From positions 1 to 54,672 of the forward strand of contig CALFLO010000005.1 in NCBI GenBank assembly GCA_937880175.1: a DNA stretch of 54,672 nt, given 5' to 3'. Every line of letters begins with the position of its first letter. Position 1 is the first letter of the stretch. Shown one piece after another: positions 25,077 to 34,290 of the stretch. Below the pieces are notes generated by a model. The model saw nothing but the letters and a program-made list of their open reading frames with translations. It was not told where the DNA came from and did no database searches. Both the position numbers and the translations under genes were made by a program. The stretch is from an uncultured Gluconobacter sp. Lineage in GTDB: Bacteria > Pseudomonadota > Alphaproteobacteria > Acetobacterales > Acetobacteraceae.

Positions 25077-25754
25077 ATGGACGAGATAACGCCGGATCTT
25101 CTGCTTCAGGCCTATGCCGCGGGGATCTTTCCCATGGCGCCCGATGCTGAGAGTGATGAACTGTCATGGTATCTGCCCGAAGAGCGCGGGATCATGCCAC
25201 TTGACGGGATGCATGTTCCGAAGAAGCTCATGCGGCTGGTGATGTCGGGTCAAATGACGGTGACGGCGGACCGGGCTTTCGACGAGGTTATGCTTGCCTG
25301 CGCGGAGCCTGCTCCGGGGCGTGAAACGACGTGGATCAGCGAGCGGATCCGCGCCCTTTACGGCACGCTGCACCGGCAGGGGAATGCCCATTCCATTGAG
25401 GTCTGGGACGGCGAAAAGCTGGTTGGTGGGCTTTATGGCGTGTCGCTGCGCGGGGCTTTTTTCGGCGAGAGCATGTTTTCGCGCGTACGGGATGCTTCTA
25501 AGGTGGCTCTGGTCCATCTTGTCGCAGGGTTGCGCAGGGGGCGGTACGCGCTGCTGGATACGCAATACACCACGCCCCATCTGACGGGGCTTGGCGGTGT
25601 CGGTATTCCAGCGGCGGATTATCAGTCCCTGCTTCATCAGGCGCTGACCGTGCGCGCGGTCTGGCCTGACGATTTCAGCCTTCAGGCCCTGCGTGAATCC
25701 ATTGCGTCCCTGCGCGCGCTTCCCGGGCGCGCGCCTGCCGGAGATCCGCCATGA
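25077..25754 (+). CDS. aat: Leucyl/phenylalanyl-tRNA--protein transferase
   Basis: About 225 residues. Adds Leu or Phe from aminoacyl-tRNA to N-terminal Arg or Lys of proteins, making them ClpS/ClpAP substrates in the N-degron pathway. Signatures: 'LLLQAYAAGIFPMA', 'LVGGLYGVSLRGAFFGESMFSR' and 'LLDTQYTTPHLTGLGG'. Start: ATG 25077 gives the usual N-terminus; 25056 and 25026 are in-frame alternatives. Its stop overlaps the next start (ATGA at 25751), so two secreted proteins follow it in one unit. Confidence 0.93.
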   Translation: MDEITPDLLLQAYAAGIFPMAPDAESDELSWYLPEERGIMPLDGMHVPKKLMRLVMSGQMTVTADRAFDEVMLACAEPAPGRETTWISERIRALYGTLHRQGNAHSIEVWDGEKLVGGLYGVSLRGAFFGESMFSRVRDASKVALVHLVAGLRRGRYALLDTQYTTPHLTGLGGVGIPAADYQSLLHQALTVRAVWPDDFSLQALRESIASLRALPGRAPAGDPP

Positions 25755-26668
25755 CTGTTTTCCCCCGCCCCCTTCTTCTGTGTACGGTGCCCCTGGGGCT
25801 GCTGGCAGCCGGGCTGTGTCTGGTGAGCCCGGCCCGGGCGGACGACCATCCCCGGCTGACGCCGACACGGGACGTGACGGTTGTCTACCAGCTCACAACG
25901 CCGTCCGGTCCTCAGCAGAGCGGGGCCAACACCGTCAAGGTCGCGTTCTCCGGGGCGGGGGATCTGCTGCGAATTGATTCGCAGGACGGTAATGGCGTGA
26001 CGATTCTTGACCGTCCCGCGCAGCAGGTCACGCTCGTGATGATGAAGCAGCAGGTCTATACCCGCCTGCATCCCAGCCATGGCCTGCATAATCCGTTCAT
26101 GCTCGATCTGGACATGCAGTACACGCCGGCGGGCCATGAAACCGTGGCGGGTGTCGCCTGCCAGCGGTGGAGCATCCAAAGCAGCCACGGCAAGGCCAGC
26201 GCCTGCGTGACGGAGGATGGTGTCATTCTGGCTGAGAACGGCGTGGATGCGGATGGTGTGGAAGGATCGATCAAGGCGCTTTCGGTGTCCTATCAGGATA
26301 TTCCGTCTTCGACGTTCGAGCCGCCTGCGGGATTCCATGTGATCGTGCCAAAGGCGCGCCCCGCCCATCAGAGCGAGGCAGGCAGCGCCACGCCGTCTCC
26401 GGTGCCGGAGGCTCCAGGCAACGACACGAAAACGACGATGCCTGAGACGGCTTCTCCCGATACGTCGGATTCCGACACACCCGTAATCGGGAGCCGGGAT
26501 ACGCCGCCTCCCGCAACGACGATGCCGGGCTCCGCAGCGCCTTTGCCGGGCCAGTCAGTCCAGCCCGATACGACGCAGCCCTCCATCCCCAATGATTCCT
26601 CGGGTGACGGGTCGGTCTCTGCGCCGGATCAGCCGCCGAGTGGCCCCACTGACGGAAACCGCAAGTGA
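25751..26668 (+). CDS. Secreted protein with DUF4412-like domain and Pro/Thr-rich tail
   Basis: 305 residues: Sec signal peptide (cleavage near 'ARAD' at 31). A beta-rich domain follows (about 35-200), containing 'VTVVYQLTTPSG', 'AGVACQRWSIQ', 'ACVTEDGVIL' and 'FEPPAGFHVI'. This layout recalls DUF4412/LolA-like outer-envelope proteins. Residues 200-305 are a low-complexity Pro, Ser, Thr and Asp linker. It is related to the next gene along its whole domain. The ATG overlaps the aat stop. The function is unknown. Confidence 0.75.
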   Translation: MTVFPRPLLLCTVPLGLLAAGLCLVSPARADDHPRLTPTRDVTVVYQLTTPSGPQQSGANTVKVAFSGAGDLLRIDSQDGNGVTILDRPAQQVTLVMMKQQVYTRLHPSHGLHNPFMLDLDMQYTPAGHETVAGVACQRWSIQSSHGKASACVTEDGVILAENGVDADGVEGSIKALSVSYQDIPSSTFEPPAGFHVIVPKARPAHQSEAGSATPSPVPEAPGNDTKTTMPETASPDTSDSDTPVIGSRDTPPPATTMPGSAAPLPGQSVQPDTTQPSIPNDSSGDGSVSAPDQPPSGPTDGNRK

Positions 26669-27285
26669 AAATGCAGGCCCTGCGTGTGTTTGGGGGAGCG
26701 GCCTGTCTTGTGATGGTGGCTTTTTCCGGGGTTCCGGCAAAAGCGGATGTGCAGTCCGCGCCGGTGCAAGGTCCCGCGCAGGATCCGGCATCGGCGCCGC
26801 TGGTGACGCCCTTGCATGACGCCGATATTGATTATGTCCTGACCGGTCCGTCCGGGCAGCATCTGCATCAGCGGATGCGCTGGACATCCGCGCTGTGGCG
26901 TCAGCGGGTGGAGCCGGAAGGGTCCGCCACGATCATGCTGACGGATTACCGCACGCATACGCTGATGGTGCTGGACGGCACGAATCGCACGGCCACAGTT
27001 ATGTCCGCGCCGGGCGAAGGGTTTTCCGCTCCCGGAACACCGGCCGCCGGATACTGGCGCAGACTGGGGCAGGGCAGGATTGCGGGAGAAACCTGCACGA
27101 TCTGGGAAAGTGCGGACAGCGACAGTCATCCGACCACCTTCTGTTACACGGATGACGGGCTGATGCTGGGCGCGGTTCATGACGGAAAGCCCGTGGTGGA
27201 AGCGGTTTCTGTCAGCCATGCCCCGCAGCCTGTCGAGATTTTCGACCCGCCGCCAGGTTATCGCCGGGTTGATCCGCCGCGCTGA
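26665..27285 (+). CDS. Secreted paralogue of the preceding protein
   Basis: 206 residues with a signal peptide ('FGGAACLVMVAFSGVPAKAD'). It shares the neighbour's sequence pattern: 'DIDYVLTGPSG', 'AGETCTIW', 'FCYTDDGLMLG' and 'IFDPPPGYRRV'. Two Cys residues are conserved between the pair and may form a disulfide. It lacks the Pro/Thr-rich tail. GTG 26665 overlaps the previous stop (GTGA); ATG 26671 is also possible. It is probably an old tandem duplication, co-translated with its neighbour. Confidence 0.75.
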   Translation: MKMQALRVFGGAACLVMVAFSGVPAKADVQSAPVQGPAQDPASAPLVTPLHDADIDYVLTGPSGQHLHQRMRWTSALWRQRVEPEGSATIMLTDYRTHTLMVLDGTNRTATVMSAPGEGFSAPGTPAAGYWRRLGQGRIAGETCTIWESADSDSHPTTFCYTDDGLMLGAVHDGKPVVEAVSVSHAPQPVEIFDPPPGYRRVDPPR

Positions 27286-27453
27286 AACCACGGGACCGAA
27301 GCCAGACCCGACGCTGTTACAATTCGTCCGGCTTCTGCCATGATTGGCGCCTCTTGCTGCCATTTTCAGAGGGCATGATCTTTCTCATGGACGGAAAAAG
27401 ACCCCTTTCATCCGGGGGGCTTCCGGTCCGCGTGTTTCGAGGAGAAAGATGCC

Positions 27454-27840
27454 ATGCGTCGCATCACACGTGCAGTTCTTATGGCCGCTCCCCTGCTGAT
27501 CGGCTCCACCATCGTCCCGAATGTTCTCGTGCCGCAGGCACAGGCGCACTGGCATGGTGGGGGTCGTGGTCCCGGCTATGGACCGGGTTATGGATATGGC
27601 GGCCCACGCGGTGGCTGGCATGGTGGTTACCGCAATCATTCGGGCGCCATTGTCGGCGGTATTCTGGGTGGTCTGGCTCTTGGGGCCGTTGGTGGGGCGA
27701 TTCTGGCACAGCCTTATGGTCCGCCGCCGCCTCCGCAGGTGGTCTATGCTCCGCCGCCGGTCGTTTATGTCCCGCCGCCGCAGGTTGTTTACGGACCGCC
27801 GCCGGGCCCGGCCTATCCGGGCATGTATCAGGGCTACTGA
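27454..27840 (+). CDS. Secreted Gly/Tyr- and Pro-rich protein with glycine zipper
   Basis: 128 residues. Signal peptide (1-31, ends 'QAQA'), then a Gly/Tyr/His-rich segment ('HGGGRGPGYGPGYGYGG'). A glycine-zipper helix ('GAIVGGILGGLALGAVGGAIL') comes next, then a tail of PPPxVVYxPPP repeats (four PPP blocks). Such zipper-containing proteins tend to sit in the periplasm or outer envelope. Ribosome site GAGGAG. It looks like a stand-alone structural or stress protein; no named family. Confidence 0.7.
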   Translation: MRRITRAVLMAAPLLIGSTIVPNVLVPQAQAHWHGGGRGPGYGPGYGYGGPRGGWHGGYRNHSGAIVGGILGGLALGAVGGAILAQPYGPPPPPQVVYAPPPVVYVPPPQVVYGPPPGPAYPGMYQGY

Positions 27841-27859
27841 AACGTGCATGACTGATCTC

Positions 27860-27890
27860 GGCAAACTGAACGATTTCCGTCCGGTTTGCC
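27860..27890 (+). terminator. Weak hairpin between the Gly/Pro-rich gene and bcp
   Basis: GGCAAAC (27860-27866) pairs with GTTTGCC (27884-27890) across a 17-base loop. No T-run follows. It may be an attenuating or stabilising hairpin. Confidence 0.3.
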
Positions 27891-27927
27891 TTGATCGGAC
27901 CGGGCGTGTGAGGCAATCATTCCCGTC

Positions 27928-28425
27928 ATGACAGTTTCTTCCCCCAAAACGGACCTGCAACCCGGTGACCGCGCGCCGGATTTCACTCTTCCCGCCTCGG
28001 CCGGGCGCAGTGTCAGCAGTGCGGGTCTGAGCGGGAAGCCTTATCTGCTCTATTTCTATCCGAAGGCCGATACACCGGGCTGCACGACGCAGGCCTGCGG
28101 CCTTCAGGAAATCCTGCCGAAATTCGATGCCGATGGTCTGACCATTATCGGCGTCAGCCCCGATCCCGTGGCGAAAATTGAAAAATTCGCCTCGAAATAC
28201 GGGCTTCAGTTCCCGCTGGCATCGGATGAGGACCACACTGTCGCCGAGGCTTATGGAACATGGGTCGAGAAATCCATGTATGGCCGGACCTATATGGGAA
28301 TGGAGCGCAGTTCTTTTCTGGTCGATGGCCAGGGCATCATCCGCAATGTGTGGCGCAAGGTGAAGCCTGCGACCCATGCGGCTCTGGTGGCTGAAGCGTT
28401 CCGGGCTCTCTCTTCGGAAGCCTGA
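27928..28425 (+). CDS. bcp: Thioredoxin-dependent peroxiredoxin (Bcp/PrxQ)
   Basis: 165 residues. Reduces H2O2 and organic peroxides in the cytoplasm. The peroxidatic C52 and resolving C57 lie in 'DTPGCTTQACGLQE', five residues apart as in the atypical two-Cys BCP class. 'FYPKADTPG' and 'ERSSFLVDGQGIIRNVWRKVKP' are typical. GAGG lies 13 bases before the ATG. Single gene. Confidence 0.94.
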   Translation: MTVSSPKTDLQPGDRAPDFTLPASAGRSVSSAGLSGKPYLLYFYPKADTPGCTTQACGLQEILPKFDADGLTIIGVSPDPVAKIEKFASKYGLQFPLASDEDHTVAEAYGTWVEKSMYGRTYMGMERSSFLVDGQGIIRNVWRKVKPATHAALVAEAFRALSSEA

Positions 28426-28484
28426 GCGCTTCCTCTGCAAACCTTCACGAGGGAGACAGGCCGGAAACGCGCCGATGACCGTCT

Positions 28485-31400
28485 ATGGCCGTCCCCGACT
28501 TTTCGCGCCCACCCCGCAGGCGTTTGCGTCCTTTCTGCCCAGGGCCACATATGCCCCGGCATCTGCATGTGGCGCGCTGGGTCGCGCTGGTCTGCGTTAC
28601 GCCGCTTGCCCTCGCGGCTGCCGCGGGGAGCGTCTTTTTGTGGGAGCTGGCGCATGGTCCGGTGGACATCACCCGCGTCTCACATTTTGTGGAGCCTGTT
28701 TCCATTGCGGCGGGCAAGCGTCCCGGGCATCCGGCTGGCCGTCTGAGCTGGGATACGCTGCGCATCCAGTGGCAGCCAGCGGCGGGCGGCGTTCCCGCTG
28801 GACTGGTGCTGATGGCGCGTGGGCTGAAGGTTACGCGCTTCGATAATCTGATCGCGGAACGCGCGGAGGAGGCTGATGCTGTCCTGTCGCTGAGTGCCCT
28901 GTTCAAGGGTGTGATTGCGCCGCGCACCCTGCGTCTTGAGAATGCCACGCTGGCCCTGCGCCGTCTGCCCGATGGCGACGTGGATATGGATCTGCCGAAC
29001 CAGAAACGGGGTGGGCGGGGTGTACCGACACGGCTCGACCGGTTGCGGGCGATTGATGTGCACAACGTGTCCATCACCCTTGCCGGACTGCCGCAGGGGC
29101 GGACCGCTGTGATCGGGCCGGTCGAAATGCAGGCGCGTCGGATCCGTGTGGCCCCGCGCTCGCAGGATTTCGTCTGGACGGGCACCGCCCGTGCCGCGGT
29201 CCTGCTTGACGGGTTCAACACCACCCTGACGGCGCAGGCCAGACAGGTTGGGAAGACCGGCCAGCTCCATCTCGGCACCACGCCATTCGAGCCCGCGCAG
29301 CTTGGTATTTTCAGCCCGCTCGCGGCGGACTGGCGTGTGCCGGTGTCCATCGGGGCGGACGCGGTGTTTGTGCCGCATGGCATGGATGAGCAGCCATCGG
29401 ACCTGACGCTGAACCTGACGCTGGGCGATGGGCAGGTTTTTCAGAAAACGGCCGATCCCATTCATCTTCATGCCGGACAGTCCCGCGTGCATCTGCGGAT
29501 GGATCGTCCCGGTCTGGCTGGTGGCGCTACGATTGAAGTGCCGTCCGCTGCGTTGGATGTTGCGGACAGCGAAGGCGCTTTGACGCATGTTCATGCCTCG
29601 GCGGGGCTGCGGCTGGACAATGTGCGCAGGCTGCAGGTGATGGATGGGGATGTCGAAGCCGGGCTGGACGGGATCCGTTTTGCAACGTTGGGCTCCATCT
29701 GGCCGGCAACCATCATCAAGGGTGGACGGCGCTGGATTTCAAAGAACATTACGGACGGGACCGGGCGTGATCTGGAGGTCAGGGCCCATCTGCACAGCGA
29801 CCATGGTCCGGATAAAATCCTGCCGGTCTCGGTTCAGGGGCAGTTGACGGGGCGCGGGCTGACGGTGAACTGGCTGCGCCCGGTTCCTCCCGCCACGGGG
29901 CTTGATGCGTCCCTGCATTTTGACGGACCTGAGACGCTTGTGATTGATCTGAGCCGGGGGGTCCAGTCCACAGGCGTGAAAGACGACGTGCTGCTGCCCG
30001 AAGGAGAAATCCGGATTGGCAAGCTGTATGCCAAGGACCAGACCGGCGATATTTCAACGCATCTGACGGGGCCTCTGGCGGGGTTTATGTCCGCGCTGGC
30101 GCATCCGCGTCTGCATCTTCTGGCGCGGCATCCGCTGCCGTTCACGCAGCCGGCAGGGATGGTGGATGCGCATGTGCGGATGACGCTGCCGCTTGTCGCG
30201 CATATTCCGGACGGGGCGCTGCATGTCTGGACGCAGGCGACGTTCTCCGGCGTGCATCTGGGCAATGTCCTGATGGGGCAGGCCGTGGACGGGGCATCAG
30301 GAAAGATGTCCGCCACCGAGGATGCGCTGGACCTGACAGGGGACGGGCGGCTTGCCGGGATCCCCACGCATGTCGTGCTGCATGAGAACTTCAAAGGGGG
30401 CGCGCCGTCGCGGGTGTTGCAGACGATCGATGCGCGCTCGGTTCTGGACCCGGCGTCCACGGCGAAGGCCCGGATTGCGCCGGGTGGACTGTTTGACGGG
30501 CACGCAGTGCTGAACGCGCATTTCGTGCAGCAGGCCAATGAGACTTCCGATCTGAAGCTCTCGCTGGACATGGCGCAGGCGGCGCTGACGGTTCCCATCT
30601 GGGCCAAGCCGCTGGGTGAGCCTGCGACGGCAATGGTGCATATGGGCTTCCAGAACGGGCGGATGTCAGTTCTGGACGGGGTGCAGGCGCATGGGACCGG
30701 GCTGTCCGTGGCAGGGCGGGGCGTGACGCGTGCGGGCAAGCTGACGGGGATCGTGCTTGAGGGGTTTCGCATTGGCCGCACGGAAGGCGATGCGCGCATC
30801 ACCCTGCCGCAGAACGTGGAGCAGCCGATTGGCGTGAGTGTCGATGCGGATCCACTGGATCTGGCGCCGATGTTTGCCCCCCATCCGCCGACACAGGCTG
30901 CTGCACCGCAGGAGGGTTCCGGCGGCAAGGGCGCGTCCATGGGGGATAACTGGTCCATCACCCTGAATGCGCCGCATGTCTATTATGGACCCAAGGCGCA
31001 GGTTGGTGGTGTCGTCTCGCAGATCGAACTGCGGAACGGGCATCTGACATCGGGGCAGTTTGCGCTTGATGCGCCGACGCGCGTTCGGGCAGTTCTGGCC
31101 GATACCGGGCGTGAGCACCCGTTCGTGCTGGATATCGATAATCTGGGGATGCTTCTGGAAGGCCTGGGGCTGTATGATCGCATCCGGGGCGGGCAGACGC
31201 ATCTGGACGGGGTGTTCACGCCCGATGAGACGACAGTGCGGAAGGTTCCGGAAGGGCGGAATACGAAATCGGCCGGGCTGTGGGGCGGTTTGCCCCCGTT
31301 CCGGGGGCATGTTGAAATGGGGCCGTCGCAGTTCCTGCGGCCACCACTGACGCTGACGGCGGTGTCGGACCTGTCCCCGTTGCACTGGCTGACCAATCAT

Positions 31401-31748
31401 CTGGACCGCTTTGAGATCAGCCATCTGGCGACCCGTCTGAGTCTGGCAGGGAACCTGGTGGTGCTGCATGACGGGGTGATCGGCAATCAAGCACTGGGCG
31501 CCACGATGGAGGGGCCGATCGACCTGAAGACGTCGTCGCTGAATCTGAACGGGACGATCGTGCCGGTGTTCGGGCTCAATGCGCTGCCCGGGCGTCTGCC
31601 GGTTCTGGGGCATCTGCTGTCTCCCGAAAAGGGAGGTGGGCTGCTGGCGGCGACGTTCGAACTGCACGGAACGGTGGAAAAGCCGGATCTATCGGTCAAT
31701 CCGCTTTCGATGCTGCTGCCCGGCGTGTTGCGGCGCATCCTTCATTAA
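28485..31748 (+). CDS. Large AsmA-like/YhdP-type envelope protein
   Basis: 1087 residues (1065 if ATG 28551 is used, which has AGGG upstream and is closer to the membrane helix). It has one N-terminal helix ('WVALVCVTPLALAAAAGSVFLW'), then a very long beta-strand-rich periplasmic part of repeating 'G.....L.L...' units. It ends with an AsmA-C/DUF3971-type block: 'FRGHVEMGPSQFLR', 'LNGTIVPVFGLNALPGRLPVLGHLLSPEKGGGLLAATFELHGTVEKPDLSVNPLSMLLPGVLRRIL'. YhdP, TamB and AsmA relatives form hydrophobic bridges moving phospholipid between membranes; that role here is inference from the family. It is the first gene of a plus-strand run with rarA. Confidence 0.8.
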   Translation: MAVPDFSRPPRRRLRPFCPGPHMPRHLHVARWVALVCVTPLALAAAAGSVFLWELAHGPVDITRVSHFVEPVSIAAGKRPGHPAGRLSWDTLRIQWQPAAGGVPAGLVLMARGLKVTRFDNLIAERAEEADAVLSLSALFKGVIAPRTLRLENATLALRRLPDGDVDMDLPNQKRGGRGVPTRLDRLRAIDVHNVSITLAGLPQGRTAVIGPVEMQARRIRVAPRSQDFVWTGTARAAVLLDGFNTTLTAQARQVGKTGQLHLGTTPFEPAQLGIFSPLAADWRVPVSIGADAVFVPHGMDEQPSDLTLNLTLGDGQVFQKTADPIHLHAGQSRVHLRMDRPGLAGGATIEVPSAALDVADSEGALTHVHASAGLRLDNVRRLQVMDGDVEAGLDGIRFATLGSIWPATIIKGGRRWISKNITDGTGRDLEVRAHLHSDHGPDKILPVSVQGQLTGRGLTVNWLRPVPPATGLDASLHFDGPETLVIDLSRGVQSTGVKDDVLLPEGEIRIGKLYAKDQTGDISTHLTGPLAGFMSALAHPRLHLLARHPLPFTQPAGMVDAHVRMTLPLVAHIPDGALHVWTQATFSGVHLGNVLMGQAVDGASGKMSATEDALDLTGDGRLAGIPTHVVLHENFKGGAPSRVLQTIDARSVLDPASTAKARIAPGGLFDGHAVLNAHFVQQANETSDLKLSLDMAQAALTVPIWAKPLGEPATAMVHMGFQNGRMSVLDGVQAHGTGLSVAGRGVTRAGKLTGIVLEGFRIGRTEGDARITLPQNVEQPIGVSVDADPLDLAPMFAPHPPTQAAAPQEGSGGKGASMGDNWSITLNAPHVYYGPKAQVGGVVSQIELRNGHLTSGQFALDAPTRVRAVLADTGREHPFVLDIDNLGMLLEGLGLYDRIRGGQTHLDGVFTPDETTVRKVPEGRNTKSAGLWGGLPPFRGHVEMGPSQFLRPPLTLTAVSDLSPLHWLTNHLDRFEISHLATRLSLAGNLVVLHDGVIGNQALGATMEGPIDLKTSSLNLNGTIVPVFGLNALPGRLPVLGHLLSPEKGGGLLAATFELHGTVEKPDLSVNPLSMLLPGVLRRILH

Positions 31749-31864
31749 GTCGGCGGCCGGGGTTATGCTCCGGGAACGTGAGGCCGGGGATTATCCTGAC
31801 CGGCCGGGCTTCCCATATGCACTGGGAGACTTTCTGAGGACGGACCGGGGAACGGGAGACGCCA

Positions 31865-33283
31865 GTGACCGATATGACAGATCTTTTCGGCGGCTCTCCG
31901 GACGCGAACCGCCCGTCGGGACATTCCTCCGGCCGTATGCAAGGCCGCCCGCCTGAAAATATGCGACAGGAGCGGTCGATCGAGGCGCCGCAGGTGCAGC
32001 GCCGGCCGCCCTCGCGGACGCAGCCTCTGGCGGACCGTCTGCGGCCGAAGCGGCTGGAAGATGTGCGGGGGCAGGATCATCTGCTCGGGCCTGAAGGCAC
32101 GCTGACGCGGATGCTGGCGCGGGGCACGCTGTCCAGCCTGATCCTCTGGGGCGGTCCGGGGTGTGGCAAGACGACGATCGCGCGGCTTCTCGCCGGGCGG
32201 GCCGGGCTGTTTTATTCCCAAATTTCGGCTGTTTTTTCCGGCGTGGCGGATCTGCGCCGGGCATTTGAGGAAGCGGACCAGAAACAGGCCGCGACGGGCA
32301 AGGGCACGCTGTTGTTCGTGGACGAGATCCATCGCTTCAACCGCGCACAGCAGGACGGGTTTCTGCCTTATGTGGAGCGTGGAACTGTGGTTCTGGTGGG
32401 GGCGACCACGGAGAACCCCTCCTTTGCGCTGAATGCGGCATTGCTGTCGCGGTGTCAGGTTCTGGTGCTGAACCGGCTGGATGATGCGAGCCTTGAGAGC
32501 CTGCTGCTCCATGCGGAAGAGGAAGTCGGCCGTCCGTTGCCGCTCGATCCCGAAGCGCGGGCCAGTCTGCGGGCCATGGCGGATGGGGACGGGCGGTATC
32601 TGCTGAACATGGTTGAGCAGCTTGTGGCGCTCGATCCCTCGAAAATGCTGACGCCGCGCGATCTGGCGGCAATCCTGTCGCGCCGGGCGATCCTGTATGA
32701 CCGGGACCGGGAAGAGCATTACAATCTCATTTCCGCGCTGCACAAATCGCTGCGGGGCAGTGATCCGGATGCCGCTTTGTACTGGTTTGCGCGGATGCTG
32801 GAGGGCGGGGAAGACCCGCGCTACATCGCCCGACGTCTGACGCGGTTCGCGGCCGAGGATGTGGGGCAGGCGGATCCTTCCGCGCTGCCGATGGCCGTGG
32901 CGGGATGGCAGACCTATGAGCGGCTGGGCTCACCGGAAGGCGAGCTGGCGCTGGCGCAGGTCGTGGTGCATCTGGCGACCGCGCCGAAATCCAATGCGGT
33001 CTATGCGGCTTACAAGGCGGCCAGGGCTCTGGCGCGGGACACCGGCAGTCTGATGCCGCCGTCACATATCATGAATGCGCCGACGAACCTGATGAAGGAT
33101 ATCGGGTACGGCAAGGGCTATGAATATGACCACGACAGCGAGGACGCGTTTTCGGGTCAGAACTACTTTCCGGAAGGGATGCCCAGAGCGTCCCTTTATC
33201 ATCCCACGGACCGCGGACATGAGGGGCGTATCAGAAAACTTCTGGACATGCGGGCCGCCAAGAGGGCATCCCGCGAACCATGA
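31865..33283 (+). CDS. rarA: Replication-associated recombination protein A (AAA+ ATPase)
   Basis: 472 residues. Related to clamp-loader and RuvB AAA+ proteins; acts at stalled replication forks. Walker A 'GGPGCGKTT' (96-104), Walker B 'LLFVDEIHRFN', sensor 'GATTENPSFALN' and the MgsA C-terminal domain ('YDHDSEDAFSGQNYFPE') are all intact. The first 50 residues are an unstructured Arg/Pro/Gln-rich extension. Start: GTG 31865 with GGGAG upstream; ATG 31874 is a near alternative. Its stop overlaps the next gene. Confidence 0.94.
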   Translation: MTDMTDLFGGSPDANRPSGHSSGRMQGRPPENMRQERSIEAPQVQRRPPSRTQPLADRLRPKRLEDVRGQDHLLGPEGTLTRMLARGTLSSLILWGGPGCGKTTIARLLAGRAGLFYSQISAVFSGVADLRRAFEEADQKQAATGKGTLLFVDEIHRFNRAQQDGFLPYVERGTVVLVGATTENPSFALNAALLSRCQVLVLNRLDDASLESLLLHAEEEVGRPLPLDPEARASLRAMADGDGRYLLNMVEQLVALDPSKMLTPRDLAAILSRRAILYDRDREEHYNLISALHKSLRGSDPDAALYWFARMLEGGEDPRYIARRLTRFAAEDVGQADPSALPMAVAGWQTYERLGSPEGELALAQVVVHLATAPKSNAVYAAYKAARALARDTGSLMPPSHIMNAPTNLMKDIGYGKGYEYDHDSEDAFSGQNYFPEGMPRASLYHPTDRGHEGRIRKLLDMRAAKRASREP

Positions 33284-34290
33284 CAGTTACCAACCGCATC
33301 GTGACCGAGGATGAGGCCGATATTCGCCTCGACCGCTGGTTCAGACGTCACTACCCCAATCTGACGCAGGGCGCGCTCCAGAAACTGTGCCGCAAGGGAC
33401 AGATCCGCGTGGAGGGAGGCCGTGTCCAGACCAACGCGCGCCTGATCCCCGGACAGAGCGTCCGCATCCCGCCGCTGCCGGACGTGGACAAGCCCGCGCC
33501 TTTGCCGCCGCCGGATCCGATGCTGGCGCGCGAGATCAAAAAGATGGTGATTTACGAGGATGAGCATCTGCTGGTCCTCGACAAACCATCTGGTCTTGCG
33601 ACGCAGGGCGGGCCGGGCATTCTCAAACATGTGGACATGATGCTCGATGGTCTGCGCCCCGAGGGCGGGGATCGTCCGCGTCTGGTGCATCGCATTGACC
33701 GTGACACGTCGGGCATTCTGCTGATTGCCCGCACGCCGGGTGTGGCGGCGAAGCTTGCGGCGGCGTTCCGTGGGCGCGACGTGGAGAAGACGTACTGGGC
33801 TGTGGTTGTCGGGCGGCCTTCGCCGGAATCCGGCATCATCGACCAGCCTCTGGCGAAGATCGGTGCGGGCGGGGCGGCGCTGGTGATTGCCGCAGCACGC
33901 GGTGAGGAAGACGCGGCTTCGGCCAAAACGGACTATGCGACGTTGGATGCGGCTGGAAAGAAGCTGAGCTGGCTGAAGCTGTCTCCGCTGACGGGGCGCA
34001 CGCATCAGCTTCGTGTGCATACCGAATCCATCGGCACGCCGATCCTTGGTGATCCGCGCTATGGCGGGAAGGCCGCGCATCCGGAAGGTTTCATCGACCG
34101 GCTGCATCTGCATGCGCGTCAGCTCGATATTCCGCATCCCGCCGGGGGGCGCCTGATCGTGACGGCCCCTTTGCCGCCGCATATGCGCGAGACGTTCCGC
34201 ACGCTGGGCTTCGTGCCGGGTGAGACGCCCGCGCCGAAGCGTGTCCGTGGCGGAAGCAGCAGCGCAAAGGGCCGGGGGCCTGCGAAATGA
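33280..34290 (+). CDS. RluC/RluD-type 23S rRNA pseudouridine synthase
   Basis: 336 residues: an S4 RNA-binding domain (about 14-65) and an RsuA/RluA catalytic domain with D140 in 'LVHRIDRDTSGILLIAR'. 'LTGRTHQLRVHTESIGTPILGDPRYGG' is the second family motif. The S4 domain makes RluC or RluD most likely, but which uridines are modified cannot be told here. It has a basic, low-complexity C-terminus. The ATG overlaps the rarA stop and its stop overlaps the AsmA start, so all three are co-translated. Confidence 0.92.
   Translation: MTVTNRIVTEDEADIRLDRWFRRHYPNLTQGALQKLCRKGQIRVEGGRVQTNARLIPGQSVRIPPLPDVDKPAPLPPPDPMLAREIKKMVIYEDEHLLVLDKPSGLATQGGPGILKHVDMMLDGLRPEGGDRPRLVHRIDRDTSGILLIARTPGVAAKLAAAFRGRDVEKTYWAVVVGRPSPESGIIDQPLAKIGAGGAALVIAAARGEEDAASAKTDYATLDAAGKKLSWLKLSPLTGRTHQLRVHTESIGTPILGDPRYGGKAAHPEGFIDRLHLHARQLDIPHPAGGRLIVTAPLPPHMRETFRTLGFVPGETPAPKRVRGGSSSAKGRGPAK

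Noticed and set aside
27720..27810. CRISPR-like short repeats
   Set aside because: The repeats are PPPxVVY codons within a coding region, with no spacers of constant length.
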